Source: Aureimonas fodinaquatilis
GTDB lineage: Bacteria > Pseudomonadota > Alphaproteobacteria > Rhizobiales > Rhizobiaceae
Length of the DNA stretch: 64,000 bases
Reading direction: 5' to 3'
Assembly: GCF_008369445.1 (NCBI RefSeq)
Contig: NZ_VTWH01000003.1
Coordinates: forward strand, 62,001-126,000
This document shows positions 54,262 to 61,547 of the stretch, piece after piece. Below the pieces are notes generated by a model. That model saw only the letters and a program-made list of their open reading frames with translations. It searched no databases and was not told where the DNA came from. A program made the position numbers and the translations under genes. How positions within the stretch are numbered: position 1 is the first letter of the stretch; each line of letters starts with the position of its first letter.

Positions 54262-55308
54262 TCAGTTCAACCCCGGTAGTGGCGTGCCTTCGGCAACAAG
54301 GCCCTGTGTTGCCAGTGCCTGCCAGAATTCGGCAGGAACCGGGGTTTCAAACCAGGCAACGCTGCTGGCTATCCGTTCCGGGGTGTTGGTGCCGGTGACA
54401 ATGGAAACAACAGCGGGATGTGCAAGGCCAAACTGAATGGCCGCGGCTGGCAGGGGCACATCAAACTGCTGTGCCAGCGCATTCAGCGTTTCAGCCCGCT
54501 TCAACACGTCTTCCGGCGCTTCGTCATAATTAAACTTGCCATTGCCAACCAGCAGCCCGGAATTGAACGGCGCGGCGGCAACAATTGCATGTCCGGCTTT
54601 GGCTGCACGGTTCAGCAAGGCAAGGCTGTCCTGCTCCAGCAGCGTATAGCGCCCGGCCAGCATGGTGCAGTCCAGGTCCATTTCGTTCATGGCAGCGTCC
54701 ACCACCTGCCATTCATTGACACCCAGACCAACCGATTTGACCAGTCCGCTGCGGCGCAACTCTTCCAGAGCGCGGAAGCCGCCGCCTTTGGTCAGTTGCT
54801 CCCAATAATGGGCATGGCGCTCGCCATGGGTCATGCTGCCAATGTCATGCACGTAAAGCATGTCGATGCTGGGAAGGCCGAGCCTTTGCAAACTGTCTTC
54901 GTGCGAGCGGATGATTGCATCGTACCGATAGTCATATTCAGGCCGAAACGGCAGCGGCTCGCAATAGCCCTGCTCAAATTCCCCGACGCTTGCGTTGGGC
55001 CGCATCATTCGACCGACCTTGGTCGACAGAGCAAATTCATTGCGCGCTTCCTTGCGCAGAGCATTGCCCATCCGATGTTCAGAGCGGGTGAAACCGTAGA
55101 ACGGTGCCGTGTCGAAGTAGCGAATGCCCGCCTGCCAGGCTGCATCAACGATGGCAGCGGCATTTGCATCGCTCATTGCTCGGTACAGGCCGCCAATCTG
55201 CGCGCCGCCAATTCCAAGGACTGAAAGTTGCAGATCAGCGCGGGGCAGGGGGCGGCGGTCGGTTACGTTCATGTCTGGGCCATGTTCCTGAATAAAGAAG
55301 CGTTTCAT
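54262..55308 (-). CDS. Aldo/keto reductase, L-fucose (D-threo-aldose 1-) dehydrogenase-like
   Basis: This 348-residue AKR has LSVLGIGGAQIGGLYRAM, the catalytic Asp/Tyr region GIRYFDTAPFYGFTRSEHRMG, the Lys in ALSTKVGRMMR, the His in MLYVHDIG and a C-terminal NAD(P)-binding region near VSIVTGTNTPERI. These phrases match D-threo-aldose 1-dehydrogenases, which oxidise L-fucose and L-galactose-type sugars to lactones. The start is ambiguous: 55308 or the ATG at 55272, neither with a strong ribosome-binding site. It is the first gene after a terminator, so it may have its own promoter. A dyad TGATC-ATTC-GATCA lies at 55310-55323, right before the start. Confidence 0.87.
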   Translation of the reverse strand: MKRFFIQEHGPDMNVTDRRPLPRADLQLSVLGIGGAQIGGLYRAMSDANAAAIVDAAWQAGIRYFDTAPFYGFTRSEHRMGNALRKEARNEFALSTKVGRMMRPNASVGEFEQGYCEPLPFRPEYDYRYDAIIRSHEDSLQRLGLPSIDMLYVHDIGSMTHGERHAHYWEQLTKGGGFRALEELRRSGLVKSVGLGVNEWQVVDAAMNEMDLDCTMLAGRYTLLEQDSLALLNRAAKAGHAIVAAAPFNSGLLVGNGKFNYDEAPEDVLKRAETLNALAQQFDVPLPAAAIQFGLAHPAVVSIVTGTNTPERIASSVAWFETPVPAEFWQALATQGLVAEGTPLPGLN

Positions 55309-55344
55309 GTGATCATTCGATCAGTTGAAATGCTGCAACTCGTT

Positions 55345-55375
55345 GTTTGCCGTTAAAACGGAACTGTTTCAACGA
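55345..55375. repeat. Short palindromic intergenic repeat, copy 4
   Basis: TGTTTGCCGTTAAAACGG and AACTGTTTCAACGAG are a diverged copy of the GTTGAAAC-type unit in reverse orientation. It lies between the aldo/keto reductase start and the transporter terminator. Confidence 0.45.
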
Positions 55376-55390
55376 GACATGCTTTTTGAC

Positions 55391-55425
55391 AAAAAGGCGC
55401 GGCAGCCTGTTACAGCCGCCGCGCC
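55391..55425 (-). terminator. Rho-independent terminator after the fucose-type binding-protein gene
   Basis: On the minus strand GGCGCGGC (complement of 55418-55425) pairs with GCCGCGCC (complement of 55396-55403), followed by five T residues (A-run 55391-55395). It lies nine bases after the binding-protein stop and separates the transporter operon from the catabolic genes. Confidence 0.85.
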
Positions 55426-55433
55426 GCATTGCC

Positions 55434-56378
55434 TTAGTATAGTACGTTCTGGGCTTCCGGTGTGTCGATATTTTCCTTGGTCACCAGAACAACACCGGTG
55501 TCCTGCTGCTTTTCAACCGGCTCACGGTTGATAACCTTGACCACTGTTTCCACACCCAGTTCGCCCATCTGGAACGAACCCTGCACGGCAATAGCTGCCA
55601 GTGTGCCGTCCTTGACAAAGTTCTGCAGGTCTTCATTTCCGTCAAAACCGATGGCGACGACCTGACCTGCCTTGCCGGACTGTGCAAGGGCGCGGCCCAT
55701 GCCGATTGCAGTCGGCTCATTGGCACCAAAAATGCCCTTCAGATCCGGGTTGGAGGCCAGAACATCGGTTGTCTGGTTCAAAGCAGTTGCCATTTGCGAC
55801 TGCGAATAGAACGGCCCGACGATTTCAATGTTGGAATTGGCTTTCAGATAATCCACAAACCCGCCCACACGGCCAATTTCCGAGCCTGCACCGGCAACAT
55901 AGGACATGACGGCGACTTTTCCGTCTGTGCCGATTTTGTCGATCATTGCCTGTGCGGCCAACTCACCGGCGGCCTTGTTGTCAGTTGCCAGAAATGACTG
56001 AAAATAGTCCGAGGCACTGTCGGCAATGGCTGAATCGATCAGCACCACCGGAATGCGGGCTTCCCATGCTTTTTTGATGGAAGGAACCAGTGCTTCCGGA
56101 TCCGAAGGCGCCAGAACAATGCCGGCCACACCCCGGTTGACTGCGTTGTCCACCATGTTCACCTGGTCCGCGATTGCGGACTCGGATGCCGGTCCCTGGA
56201 ATGTGATGGAATAGCCGTCGGCATCCTTGATCGCCTCATCCGCGCCCTTCTGCACATTCTGCCAGAATGTGGCATTGGCGGTTTTGACGATGACGGCAAT
56301 TTCCTTTTCCTGCGCCATTGCCGCACCTGCGGTCAGCGACAAAAGGGAAGCCAGAGCAACCTTAGCCAGTTTGTTCAT
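55434..56378 (-). CDS. Sugar ABC transporter binding protein (ribose/RbsB class)
   Basis: This 314-residue periplasmic protein of the type-I fold has signal peptide MNKLAKVALASLLSLTAGAAMAQ. Family blocks are NATFWQNVQKGADEAIKDAD, MVDNAVNRGVAGIVLAPSDPEAL, IPVVLIDSAIADS, LATDNKAAGELAAQAM, GIFGANEPTAIGMGRAL and VAIGFDGNEDLQNF. It captures a monosaccharide, probably L-fucose or a similar sugar given the genes downstream. It is last in the ATPase-permease-binding protein operon and has its own terminator. Confidence 0.92.
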   Translation of the reverse strand: MNKLAKVALASLLSLTAGAAMAQEKEIAVIVKTANATFWQNVQKGADEAIKDADGYSITFQGPASESAIADQVNMVDNAVNRGVAGIVLAPSDPEALVPSIKKAWEARIPVVLIDSAIADSASDYFQSFLATDNKAAGELAAQAMIDKIGTDGKVAVMSYVAGAGSEIGRVGGFVDYLKANSNIEIVGPFYSQSQMATALNQTTDVLASNPDLKGIFGANEPTAIGMGRALAQSGKAGQVVAIGFDGNEDLQNFVKDGTLAAIAVQGSFQMGELGVETVVKVINREPVEKQQDTGVVLVTKENIDTPEAQNVLY

Positions 56379-56401
56379 TCTATCCTCCTCGTTAGATGCA
56401 A

Positions 56402-57388
56402 TCAGCGCCGGTTGCGGATCTGGTCGAGCCAGACGGTCAAGAGAATGACAAGACCGATGATGATTTGCTGGGTAAATGCAGAAACGCCGTTCATATTGAG
56501 GCCATTCCGCAGAATTCCGATGACAAAAGCGCCAATTATCGTGCCTGAAATGGTGCCAACGCCGCCCATCAGTGATGTGCCACCAATTACGGCGCTGGCA
56601 ATGGCGTCCAGCTCATACATCACGCCTTCATTGGGCTGGGCAGTGACAAGGCGCGACATCAGCACGCAGCCTGTCAACCCCGCCATTGTGCCAGACAGCA
56701 CATAGGTGAAAAGCGTAACCATTTTGACATTGACGCCCGAAAGGCGCGCGGCCTCGGCGTTGGAGCCAACCGCATAAATGTGCCTGCCAAGAGTGGTGCG
56801 CGTCAGCATGATGGAAATGACGATGGCCAGAACCACCATCAGGATGACCGGGTAGGGAATGCCGGGAAACACAACGGTCGGGAAGCCGTCATCGCCAATT
56901 GTGACCATGCGAAACAATGCGCCGTTGCCCAGTTCGCCAAACGACGAGCCAAGCCCGGAAACCGGCCGTGCTCCGGTAATTTGCAGGGCAAGGCCGCGGG
57001 CAATCAACATCATGCCCAGTGTGGCGATGAAGGGGGGAAGACGCAATTGCGTAACCGCAATGCCGTTCACCAGCCCGCACAACGCACCAACCGCAATGCC
57101 GCCCAGCATGCCAACCGGCACGGGCACGCCCGCTTTGACCAGCAGGGCCGCGGCCACGCCAGCCAGTGCCAGCACCGAACCCACTGAAAGGTCGATGCCC
57201 CCCGTGATGATGACGCAGGTTGCGCCAAAGCCCAGAATGGCAATGGATGTGACCTGCAGGGCAACCGTCATTCCGTTGCTGACTGTGAAGAAAGCATTGC
57301 TGGTGATGGAAAAGGCAATTGTCAGCAGAAACAGACTGCCAAGCGCCGCAAATTTCTGCAGCAGGTCTTTTTTGCGATCGGTGGTCAT
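56402..57388 (-). CDS. Sugar ABC transporter permease (RbsC class)
   Basis: This 328-residue inner-membrane permease has eight to ten hydrophobic segments. Diagnostic stretches are GFGATCVIITGGIDLSVGSVLAL, FIATLGMMLIARGLALQITG, GRHIYAVGSNAEAARLSGVNV and DAIASAVIGGTSLMGGVGTISGT. These are the conserved RbsC/XylH features. It overlaps the ATPase gene by four bases and forms the homodimeric channel for the product of 55434-56378. Confidence 0.94.
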   Translation of the reverse strand: MTTDRKKDLLQKFAALGSLFLLTIAFSITSNAFFTVSNGMTVALQVTSIAILGFGATCVIITGGIDLSVGSVLALAGVAAALLVKAGVPVPVGMLGGIAVGALCGLVNGIAVTQLRLPPFIATLGMMLIARGLALQITGARPVSGLGSSFGELGNGALFRMVTIGDDGFPTVVFPGIPYPVILMVVLAIVISIMLTRTTLGRHIYAVGSNAEAARLSGVNVKMVTLFTYVLSGTMAGLTGCVLMSRLVTAQPNEGVMYELDAIASAVIGGTSLMGGVGTISGTIIGAFVIGILRNGLNMNGVSAFTQQIIIGLVILLTVWLDQIRNRR

Positions 57389-58947
57389 TGTTTCTTACTG
57401 CCCGTCTCAACACCGCCCGGACCGGAATAGCCCGAGGCGTAGTGCATGATTTCTTCCTGAGTGGTTTGTGCAGTGTTCAAAGTGGCCATGATCCGGCCCT
57501 GGTGGAAAACCGCAATCCGGTCTGTTACGCCCAGTATTTCCGGCAGTTCAGACGAAATCAGCACAACACCGATGCCATTGGCCGCCAACTGGTCCAGCAA
57601 TTCGTATATGGCAAATTTGGCGCCCACATCGATGCCTCTGGTCGGCTCGTCGAAAAACAGGACGCGCGATCCGCGAAACAGCCATTTGCCAATAACAATT
57701 TTCTGCTGATTGCCGCCGGAAAGCAGCCGCGTAATCTGTTTCTCTGAAGGGGTTTTGATGTTGAGCTGCCGGATATAGGTCTGGGCCGCCTCACGCTCCT
57801 GCGCAAAGCGGATAAATCCAAGCGGGCCTGAAACCTTATCCATATTGGGCAGCGTCAGATTTTCCGCTACGGACATTTTCACGGCCAGCCCGTCACCCTT
57901 GCGGTCTTCCGAAAGATAGGCAATTCCATTGGCAATGGCATCGCGTGGAGAGTTGATTTTCAGTTGCTGGCCAGCCAGTTCAATTGTGCCGCTGTCAAAC
58001 GGGTCTGCGCCGAATATGGCCCGGGCGACTTCCGTGCGGCCTGCCCCCATAAGCCCGGCAAAGCCCAGAATTTCACCCCGGCGAATTTCAAAGGAAATGT
58101 CGTTGAAACGGTTGCGGCGATTCAGATCGCTGACGCGGAAGATAACGTCGCTGCCAGGCACAGACTGGCGATCGGGAAATTTTTCGTCCAGCGACCGGCC
58201 AACCATTTGCGCAACAATGTCATCCACAGTGGTATCGGCAAAATCGCGGGTTGAAACATAGGTACCATCGCGCAAAACCGTGACACGATCCACAATCTGC
58301 GCCATTTCATCCAGTCGGTGTGAAATGTAGATGATGCCGACGCCGCTTTTCTTCAGATCGCGAATGATCTTGAACAGGACATGGGTTTCCGCTTCGGTCA
58401 GAGAGGATGTCGGCTCATCCATGATCAGCACGCGCGCATTCAGCGACAGCGCCTTGGCAATTTCCACCATCTGGCTTTGTGCAAGAGACAGCGTGCGCAC
58501 TTCCTGCGTTGGTGCAATATCCACGCCCAATTGCGCCAGCGCACGCGCGGCATCACCATTCAGTTTTTTGCGGTTGATAAACGGGCCGCGCTTTGGCTCT
58601 CGAGCCAGGAAAATGTTTTCAGCAACGGTGAGATGCGGAACAAGGTTGAGTTCCTGGTGAATGATGGCAATGCCCGCCGCTTCCGATTCCCGTGTGCCGG
58701 AAAAGCGCACTTCCTGCCCATCAAGCAGCATCCGCCCTTCATCAGGCTGGTACAAGCCGCTGATCACCTTCATCAAAGTGGATTTGCCGGCGCCGTTTTC
58801 ACCGCACACTGCATGAACCTCACCTGCACGCAATGTCAGTGACACTTTGTTCAGGGCCTTGACGCCGGGGAAGCTTTTGACAATCTCTTCCAACACCAGC
58901 AGTTCATGTGCAGAATGATCATGTTTGATCACGGCAGCAGTCGACAT
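57385..58947 (-). CDS. Sugar ABC transporter ATP-binding protein, two nucleotide-binding domains (RbsA/MglA class)
   Basis: This 520-residue tandem ATPase has an intact first Walker A (GENGAGKST), signature LSLAQSQMVEIAKAL and Walker B RVLIMDEPTSSL. The second half has the degenerate Walker A GLMGAGRTE, then LSGGNQQKIVIGKWL and RVLFFDEPTRGIDVGAK. This asymmetry is normal for the RbsA class. The ATG at 58947 is chosen; a start at 59013 would add 22 residues of non-family sequence. First gene of the transporter operon, with a FadR-type palindrome about 140 bases upstream. Confidence 0.94.
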   Translation of the reverse strand: MSTAAVIKHDHSAHELLVLEEIVKSFPGVKALNKVSLTLRAGEVHAVCGENGAGKSTLMKVISGLYQPDEGRMLLDGQEVRFSGTRESEAAGIAIIHQELNLVPHLTVAENIFLAREPKRGPFINRKKLNGDAARALAQLGVDIAPTQEVRTLSLAQSQMVEIAKALSLNARVLIMDEPTSSLTEAETHVLFKIIRDLKKSGVGIIYISHRLDEMAQIVDRVTVLRDGTYVSTRDFADTTVDDIVAQMVGRSLDEKFPDRQSVPGSDVIFRVSDLNRRNRFNDISFEIRRGEILGFAGLMGAGRTEVARAIFGADPFDSGTIELAGQQLKINSPRDAIANGIAYLSEDRKGDGLAVKMSVAENLTLPNMDKVSGPLGFIRFAQEREAAQTYIRQLNIKTPSEKQITRLLSGGNQQKIVIGKWLFRGSRVLFFDEPTRGIDVGAKFAIYELLDQLAANGIGVVLISSELPEILGVTDRIAVFHQGRIMATLNTAQTTQEEIMHYASGYSGPGGVETGSKKQ

Positions 58948-59084
58948 TTGGCTGGCTTCTCCCCAGTAACCGCCACCTCCCAGCAGCGCATATCGAGGAT
59001 TGTTTAAATGCAATTGCCCAACTGGTCAATCCAATTTGGCAAAAACTGACGGCTATCCGGTTGAAAAGCCATAGTTGCTGATTT

Positions 59085-59099
59085 TTTGGTCTGACCAAA
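59085..59099. promoter_or_regulatory. FadR-type (GntR/FCD) operator upstream of the fucose-type transporter operon
   Basis: TTTGGTC-T-GACCAAA is a perfect 15-bp dyad with the TGGT-N3-ACCA core typical of FadR/FCD regulators. It lies about 140 bases before the ATPase start and 15 bases after the tetR stop. The cognate regulator is not adjacent; the only FCD protein in the window is at 12448-13203. Confidence 0.6.
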
Positions 59100-59113
59100 T
59101 TACCGAAGGTGCC

Positions 59114-59749
59114 TTAACCCGCCTTAAGTTGGCGCTCGGGGAGCGGAGCCGACAAGCCGGAAAAGATCAGGTCCACATGCATCTTTATAATTGCATTCTG
59201 CGACAACCGGCCATCCGGGTTGTACCAGTTGCAAACGCCAGTCAGCATTGAAATCAGAGCAAATGCGGTGACTTGCGGATCTTCGACAATCAGCGAGCCA
59301 TCGGCTTTTCCAGCCTGTAGAATTGCCACCAGTTCATCTTCATAAGCGCGCCGCAATGCTACAACCTCCGCCAGATTGTCAGGCTCAAGGCTGCGCAGTT
59401 CGGAATTGATGACAAACACTTCAACTCGCCGTGTCAGGTGATAGCGCAGGTGGAACAGCAGAAATGCCAGCAGCCTGTCGCGGGCGCTCAGTCCGTCACT
59501 CTCTGCCAGTGCAGGCCGCAACTCGGCCAGCAGACTGTTCATATGTTCCAGCAGAAGCTCTACCAGCAATGCCTGTTTTGTGGATATGTGATTGTAGATG
59601 GAAGACAGACCGATACCGACTTCCTGCGCAAGATCGCGCATGGAAACAGCCGCATATCCCTTTTGGTAGATCAGCTTGAGACCCGCCCGCCGAATGGCGT
59701 CCGCGGTGCGTTCTCCGCTATTGGCAGCTCGCTTGACCAACTTCCCCAC
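59114..59749 (-). CDS. TetR-family transcriptional regulator
   Basis: This 211-residue protein has an N-terminal TetR helix-turn-helix (AIRRAGLKLIYQKGYAAVSM, then RDLAQEVGIGLSSIYNHIST) and a helical C-terminal ligand domain (residues about 70-200, with TGVCNWYNPDGRLS near the end, a phrase common in acyl-CoA-responsive TetR proteins). It lies downstream of the liu genes on the same strand after a 169-base gap with a dyad at 59858. It probably controls leucine/isovalerate genes in response to an acyl-CoA; that is inferred from context. Confidence 0.88.
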   Translation of the reverse strand: MGKLVKRAANSGERTADAIRRAGLKLIYQKGYAAVSMRDLAQEVGIGLSSIYNHISTKQALLVELLLEHMNSLLAELRPALAESDGLSARDRLLAFLLFHLRYHLTRRVEVFVINSELRSLEPDNLAEVVALRRAYEDELVAILQAGKADGSLIVEDPQVTAFALISMLTGVCNWYNPDGRLSQNAIIKMHVDLIFSGLSAPLPERQLKAG

Positions 59750-59797
59750 TCCAACAATCAGTCAGCCTCGTGACCGTTTCCCCTTTTTCTCTCGCTC

Positions 59798-59850
59798 TCT
59801 AGAGCATTTTCCACTGAAACGGAATCGTTTTACGGCAGGGCAATGCGGCA
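59798..59850. repeat. Short palindromic intergenic repeat, copy 5
   Basis: CTCTAGAGCATTTTCCACTG leads into GAAACGGAATCGTTTTA and CGGCAGGGCAATGCGGCA. The end matches the CGGCGGGACAATGCGACA tail of the copy at 33806, and the TCTAGAGCATTTT lead is a common Rhizobiales intergenic motif. Confidence 0.55.
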
Positions 59851-59857
59851 TTATGCG

Positions 59858-59871
59858 AACGATCATTCGTT
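59858..59871. promoter_or_regulatory. Candidate TetR operator upstream of the tetR gene
   Basis: AACGA-TCAT-TCGTT is a dyad about 110 bases before the tetR start, in the spacer after liuC. TetR regulators often bind such sites to autoregulate. Arms are only five bases, so this is tentative. Confidence 0.4.
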
Positions 59872-59918
59872 ATTGGGCGAATGTCAATTACTGGTTGTGG
59901 GTGGTGACGATATTACCG

Positions 59919-60686
59919 TCAGCCTTTTGTCTTGAGCAGGAATGCTCCAATGCGTTTCTGCGCTTGCGGGCTGTCCCATGCATCTGCCAGCGCTTCAGCC
60001 GTCTGGCGAATAGTGGCCGCATCGATCACCGGGCCTAGCGAGCGCGTCAACTGTTTGGCGCTGGCAACAGCCACCGGGTCAGTTGCCAGATAGGGTTGAA
60101 TTTCTGCGGCGATGGCTGCGTCCAACTGGTCTGGCGCAACACAGCCCGCCAGAAGGTCCAGCTTGACCGCTTCTGCTGCATCAAAAAGCCGGGCAGAGAA
60201 AAACACCCGCCTTGCCCGCGCCTCGCCCATTCTCGCCATGACATAGGGGCTTATGGTTGCCGGAATGATGCCAAGTCGCGTCTCGGAAAAGGCAAATCTG
60301 GCAGTATCCGTCGCAATTGCGACGTCGCAGACAGCGATCAGGCCAAGTCCGCCACCATAGGCAGCCCCATTGATCTTGCCAATGAGGGGCTTGGACAAGC
60401 GGTTCAGGCGGTCCAGCATGTTGGCCAATGCCATGGCCTGTTCCATCCGGTCTGCCCGACTGGCCTGAAACTGCATCTCCATCCAGCCAAGGTCAGCACC
60501 GGCGCAGAAGCTGCGCCCGGCGCCGGTCAACACAACCGCATGAACGTCTTCATTGGCTTCAATGCGCTCTGCCGCTTCCGCCAGTTCGGCAAACATCGCG
60601 GCACTCATGGCATTGTGCTTGGCGGGCCGGTTCAGCGTCAGCGTGGCCACGCCCGTGCCATCAAATGTCAGGTCAATGGTCTGCAT
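59919..60686 (-). CDS. liuC: Enoyl-CoA hydratase family protein, probable 3-methylglutaconyl-CoA hydratase
   Basis: This 255-residue crotonase-fold enzyme hydrates 3-methylglutaconyl-CoA to HMG-CoA in leucine breakdown. Motifs are the oxyanion-hole segments AVVLTGAGRSFCAGADLGWM and KINGAAYGGGLGLIAVCDVAI, with the catalytic Glu/Gly region ARFAFSETRLGIIPATISPYV. The family fold is certain. The specific role rests on position, three bases after the HMG-CoA lyase gene and in line with liuB and liuD. Confidence 0.88.
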   Translation of the reverse strand: MQTIDLTFDGTGVATLTLNRPAKHNAMSAAMFAELAEAAERIEANEDVHAVVLTGAGRSFCAGADLGWMEMQFQASRADRMEQAMALANMLDRLNRLSKPLIGKINGAAYGGGLGLIAVCDVAIATDTARFAFSETRLGIIPATISPYVMARMGEARARRVFFSARLFDAAEAVKLDLLAGCVAPDQLDAAIAAEIQPYLATDPVAVASAKQLTRSLGPVIDAATIRQTAEALADAWDSPQAQKRIGAFLLKTKG

Positions 60687-60689
60687 TGC

Positions 60690-61547
60690 CTAAATCTCCG
60701 CTCGCAGGCCACGCGCAAAAGCCGCCGCCTCACTTAACAAAACAGCGTCCAGCCCCGTGTGATAGCCAAGCCGGGTCAGCAGCCTGTTCACCGCAACCGT
60801 ATCAACATTGCCTTTGGCGCCCGGGGCGTATGGGCAGCCGCCAAGGCCACCGGCGGCGGCATCAAAAACCGAAATACCCAGCGCTACGCTGGCCTCGATA
60901 TTGTCGAGCGCCAGCCCGTTGGTGTCGTGGTAGTGGCCGGCGACAACCTGCTCCGGCACCTCCTGCAACACCGCCTTCAACATGGCCTCCACCGTTTCGG
61001 GTGTTCCAGCGCCCGTCGTATCCCCCAGGCTGATTTCCACACAGCCCATGGCCAGAAAATCGCGCGCCAGCCGGGCAACTGCGTCTGGCGCAACCGCGCC
61101 GGAATAGGGGCATGCCACAACGCAGGATATATATCCGCGCACTGGAATTCTTGCCTCGGTCGCGGCGAAGATGACCGGCTTGAACCGCTCCAGACTTTCA
61201 CTGATGGAACAATTGATGTTGGCCATGGAAAAGGCTTCCGACGCAGAGCCGAAAATTGCGACTTCGTCGGCCTTGGCGGCGCATGCCGCTTCAAAACCTT
61301 TCAGATTGGGCGTCAAGGCGGTGTAGCGAATTCCGGCCTTGCGGTGAATGCCCGCCATAACCTCTGCCGCATCTGCCATTTGCGGCACCCAGCGGGCGGA
61401 AACAAAACTCGTCGCCTCAATTCGCGAAAAACCACACGCAGATAACCGATCAATCAACGCGATCTTGCGGTCTGTGGGTACAAGCACTTTTTCGTTCTGC
61501 AACCCGTCACGGGCGCTCATTTCAACAATCTCGACAAAGCGGCTCAC
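60690..61547 (-). CDS. liuE: Hydroxymethylglutaryl-CoA lyase
   Basis: This 285-residue TIM-barrel enzyme cleaves HMG-CoA to acetyl-CoA and acetoacetate, the final step of leucine breakdown. It shows VEMSARDGLQNEKVLVPTD (catalytic Arg-Asp), IEATSFVSARWVPQMADA, SISESLERF, YISCVVACPYSGAV, LGDTTGAGTPE, HYHDTNGLALDNI (metal His pair) and the loop GGLGGCPYAPGAKGNV with the signature Cys. Its start overlaps the liuD stop by four bases. Confidence 0.95.
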   Translation of the reverse strand: MSRFVEIVEMSARDGLQNEKVLVPTDRKIALIDRLSACGFSRIEATSFVSARWVPQMADAAEVMAGIHRKAGIRYTALTPNLKGFEAACAAKADEVAIFGSASEAFSMANINCSISESLERFKPVIFAATEARIPVRGYISCVVACPYSGAVAPDAVARLARDFLAMGCVEISLGDTTGAGTPETVEAMLKAVLQEVPEQVVAGHYHDTNGLALDNIEASVALGISVFDAAAGGLGGCPYAPGAKGNVDTVAVNRLLTRLGYHTGLDAVLLSEAAAFARGLRAEI

